A DNA stretch of 39,451 nt from Banduia mediterranea (GTDB taxonomy: Bacteria > Pseudomonadota > Gammaproteobacteria > Nevskiales > Nevskiaceae): NCBI RefSeq assembly GCF_031846245.1, contig NZ_JAVRIC010000029.1:1-39451 (forward strand), given 5' to 3'. Both the position numbers and the translations under genes were made by a program. Shown one piece after another: positions 38,901 to 39,451 of the stretch (within the stretch, counting starts at the first letter, position 1; every line of letters starts with the position of its first letter). Under the pieces are notes generated by a model that saw nothing but the letters and a program-made list of their open reading frames with translations, did not search any database and had not been told where the DNA came from.

Positions 38901-39146
38901 GGCCTTGCTGGTGCGGCGCGACACTTCGTCGCCCATCAGAATGCGGATGCCGTCAACCTTCCGCCATTCGTCCCCCAGCGCCAGCAGCGCGCCGATCTCG
39001 AAGTAGCCGGTGGCGATGTCGATGGCGCTGGACAGCTGGCACCAGTCGCGCAGGTAGCGGGCGGCCTTCCAGTCCTCATCGCTGTTGTCGACGATGAACA
39101 GCTCGCTGCCGGTCGGGCTCTGTCTTTTTGGCATACCCAGCTCCAT
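35991..39146 (-). CDS. PLD-nuclease/SNF2-type helicase, first gene of the restriction-like operon
   Basis: A 1051-residue protein. The N-terminal domain (about 15-200) is a phospholipase D-type nuclease: FHAKAYITHGRLEVVGSSALVGSSNFTHPGL near 131-160 gives the HxK and GSSN elements of one PLD half-site. The rest is a superfamily 2, SNF2-like motor: Walker A DGVGLGKT near 268-276, DEAH in IIIDEAHHFRN near 352, LTATPVNN near 389, SEGLNLQDA near 782 and the arginine finger motif QRIGRVDRR near 805. It likely translocates on DNA and cuts through a PLD dimer. Starts at 39146 (AAGGA upstream) or 39134 (GGAG upstream) are both possible. It pairs with the downstream methyltransferase. Confidence 0.88.
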   Translation of the reverse strand: MELGMPKRQSPTGSELFIVDNSDEDWKAARYLRDWCQLSSAIDIATGYFEIGALLALGDEWRKVDGIRILMGDEVSRRTSKAFNEGLAKVAGKLDDSIEAEKKKNDFLDGVAAIVEAIRSRKIQCRVYRKDKFHAKAYITHGRLEVVGSSALVGSSNFTHPGLTQNIELNVQITGTPVAVLQEWYEQHWDAAEDVTEDMLKIVERHIHEYSPFQVYAKSLYEFFRGHELTATEWERDHSAIYRILAPYQREGYHAMLKRASRYQGAFLCDGVGLGKTFVGLMLIERLIVHDRLKVALFVPKSARKPVWESALRQRLPHLFGKYSQLEIFNHTDLMRGGSIAEDIESVRQRADVIIIDEAHHFRNTGTKGDEDDPQSRYWKLYQIAAGKTLFMLTATPVNNRLRDLQHMIELFSRRQVDYFKDAPLGIHSLPGHFRKMEKDLERSLDRVADGGEDVQTDLLEADLVLGHDALFRSLVVQRSRAYVRRSLEAAGENDILFPKPRAPQVQPYSVKQTYGKLLQMLEDAFSKEKPLFSLAIYYPYAYYSGDEKVIDVLAEGRQKQVVSLIRTQFLKRFESSVHAFRASCWNLLIKLLAWVEVHAETAHEKRLLERWKNQHASLINYVQQHQHELFGAAEDDEVEEDLIPPEMLETVEKLPRDQFKVDEIIDETLLDLEQIASFLKELEKFKPSQDKKLQALVGLLKKDPVLKAHKVLIFSEFMDTARYLKQQLIEAGIEGVDEIDSATKADRGEVITRFAPYYNGSSSAKLAESGKQEIRILIATDVLSEGLNLQDATRVINYDLHWNPVRLMQRIGRVDRRMDPQVEARIVADHPDQKKLRGETAYWNFLPPDELDELLRLFKTVSKKTLRISKTFGIEGKKLLTPEDDYQALKDFTDAYEGTLSPLEAMHLELQALLKAHPELEARLRTLPGRVFSGKQHLKPGTRAVFFCYALPARRAGEGATDDQSDWSLDAGYVQWYLHDLADGKTLEDAPRIINVIRAGPDTPRHCEIAPATLKDAREKIEKHIKNTYLKKVQAPLGVEPVLKAWMELN

Positions 39147-39276
39147 CTATCCTTGTGTCGGTGCCAGCCTGGTTTAACGGTCATGGAGTTGCATCCCCAC
39201 CCCCCGGATGATGAAACATATGAGTGCATCGCTCAGCAGCTGTTACCGACGTTAGAGGCGCCAGGGGTGGCGCTTG

Positions 39277-39353
39277 GGGTTACGGTGACGGTATACAAAA
39301 CGCACGAATTGGTTCGGACCGAATAGGGGAAGAGCAAACTGTCACCGTAACCC
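39277..39353. repeat. Long inverted repeat upstream of the antitoxin gene
   Basis: GGGTTACGGTGACGGT (39277-39292) and ACTGTCACCGTAACCC (39338-39353) are inverted copies with one mismatch, 45 bp apart. The right arm ends just before the AAGGAG of the next gene. The arms could be operator half-sites for toxin-antitoxin autoregulation, or ends of a small element. Confidence 0.7.
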
Positions 39354-39365
39354 AAGGAGTACGCC

Positions 39366-39451
39366 ATGCAGACCGCTAAAGAATCCGCCCGCACTATCAT
39401 CGACCGCCTGCCAGATCAGGCGACCTGGGAAGACATCATGTATGAGTTCTA
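39366..39451 (+). CDS. N-terminus of a probable type II antitoxin (cut by window end)
   Basis: The visible 28 residues start MQTAKESARTIIDRLPDQA and continue TWEDIMYEFY-like. This matches small antitoxin-like proteins (about 70-80 residues) that precede RelE/ParE-type toxins: a helix with IIDxLPxxATWxDxMYE. AAGGAG lies six bases before the ATG. The toxin, if present, is beyond the window. It is divergent from the helicase gene, with the long inverted repeat in the spacer. Confidence 0.65.
   Translation, partial: MQTAKESARTIIDRLPDQATWEDIMYEF

Noticed and set aside
39183-39326. Plus-strand 47-codon frame (MELHPHPPDDETYECIAQQL...)
   Set aside because: No ribosome binding site, and it overlaps the left arm of the inverted repeat; no family recognised.

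Overview
The window looks like a chromosomal piece of a high-GC gammaproteobacterium. The gene orders rplU-rpmA-obgE-proB-rpsT-murJ and leuC-leuD-leuB-asd-fimV-truA-trpF-trpB, the presence of fimV and the short CTCTCCC-type palindromes suggest the Xanthomonadales/Nevskiales side of the class. That placement is inference; no rRNA is present to confirm it.

Layout. (1) 1-2160: left edge with phased short repeats beside tRNA-Arg(ACG), then pgl, a small unknown gene, a bidirectional hairpin terminator and tRNA-Pro(CGG). (2) 2161-8169: housekeeping block ispB, rplU-rpmA, obgE-proB, rpsT, murJ, with clear terminators and sigma70-type promoters. (3) 8170-8852: a scar holding a 95-bp dispersed repeat fused to a truncated, frameshifted diguanylate cyclase gene. 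(4) 8853-14802: a REC-GGDEF-EAL regulator with a degenerate GGDEF motif, a BaiN/HI0933-type flavoprotein, the ABC-F ATPase Uup and an OmpW-like porin. (5) 14978-27610: a LysR regulator divergent from leuCD, a SAM methyltransferase inserted between leuD and leuB, asd, fimV, an EcfT-like membrane protein, truA, trpF and trpB.

(6) 27611-39451: an accessory region that starts directly after trpB, where trpA would be expected. It first holds a cluster of one unnamed protein family on the minus strand: three intact genes (two with signal peptides), one frameshifted and internally deleted pseudogene, and one bare C-terminal tail ending at the second copy of the 95-bp repeat. Next come a 5'-truncated DUF3800-type gene and a four-gene minus-strand operon. 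In transcription order this encodes a PLD-nuclease/SNF2-type helicase, a large N6-adenine methyltransferase with a type ISP-like C-terminus, a small nucleotidyltransferase-like protein and a 306-residue unknown protein. The last three are coupled by ATGA overlaps. The window ends inside the first gene of a probable toxin-antitoxin module with a long inverted repeat in its upstream region. The region reads as a defence island.

The most novel-looking material is the four-gene restriction-like operon with its two small coupled partners, the decaying paralog family, and the coincidence of both 95-bp repeat copies with gene truncation points.
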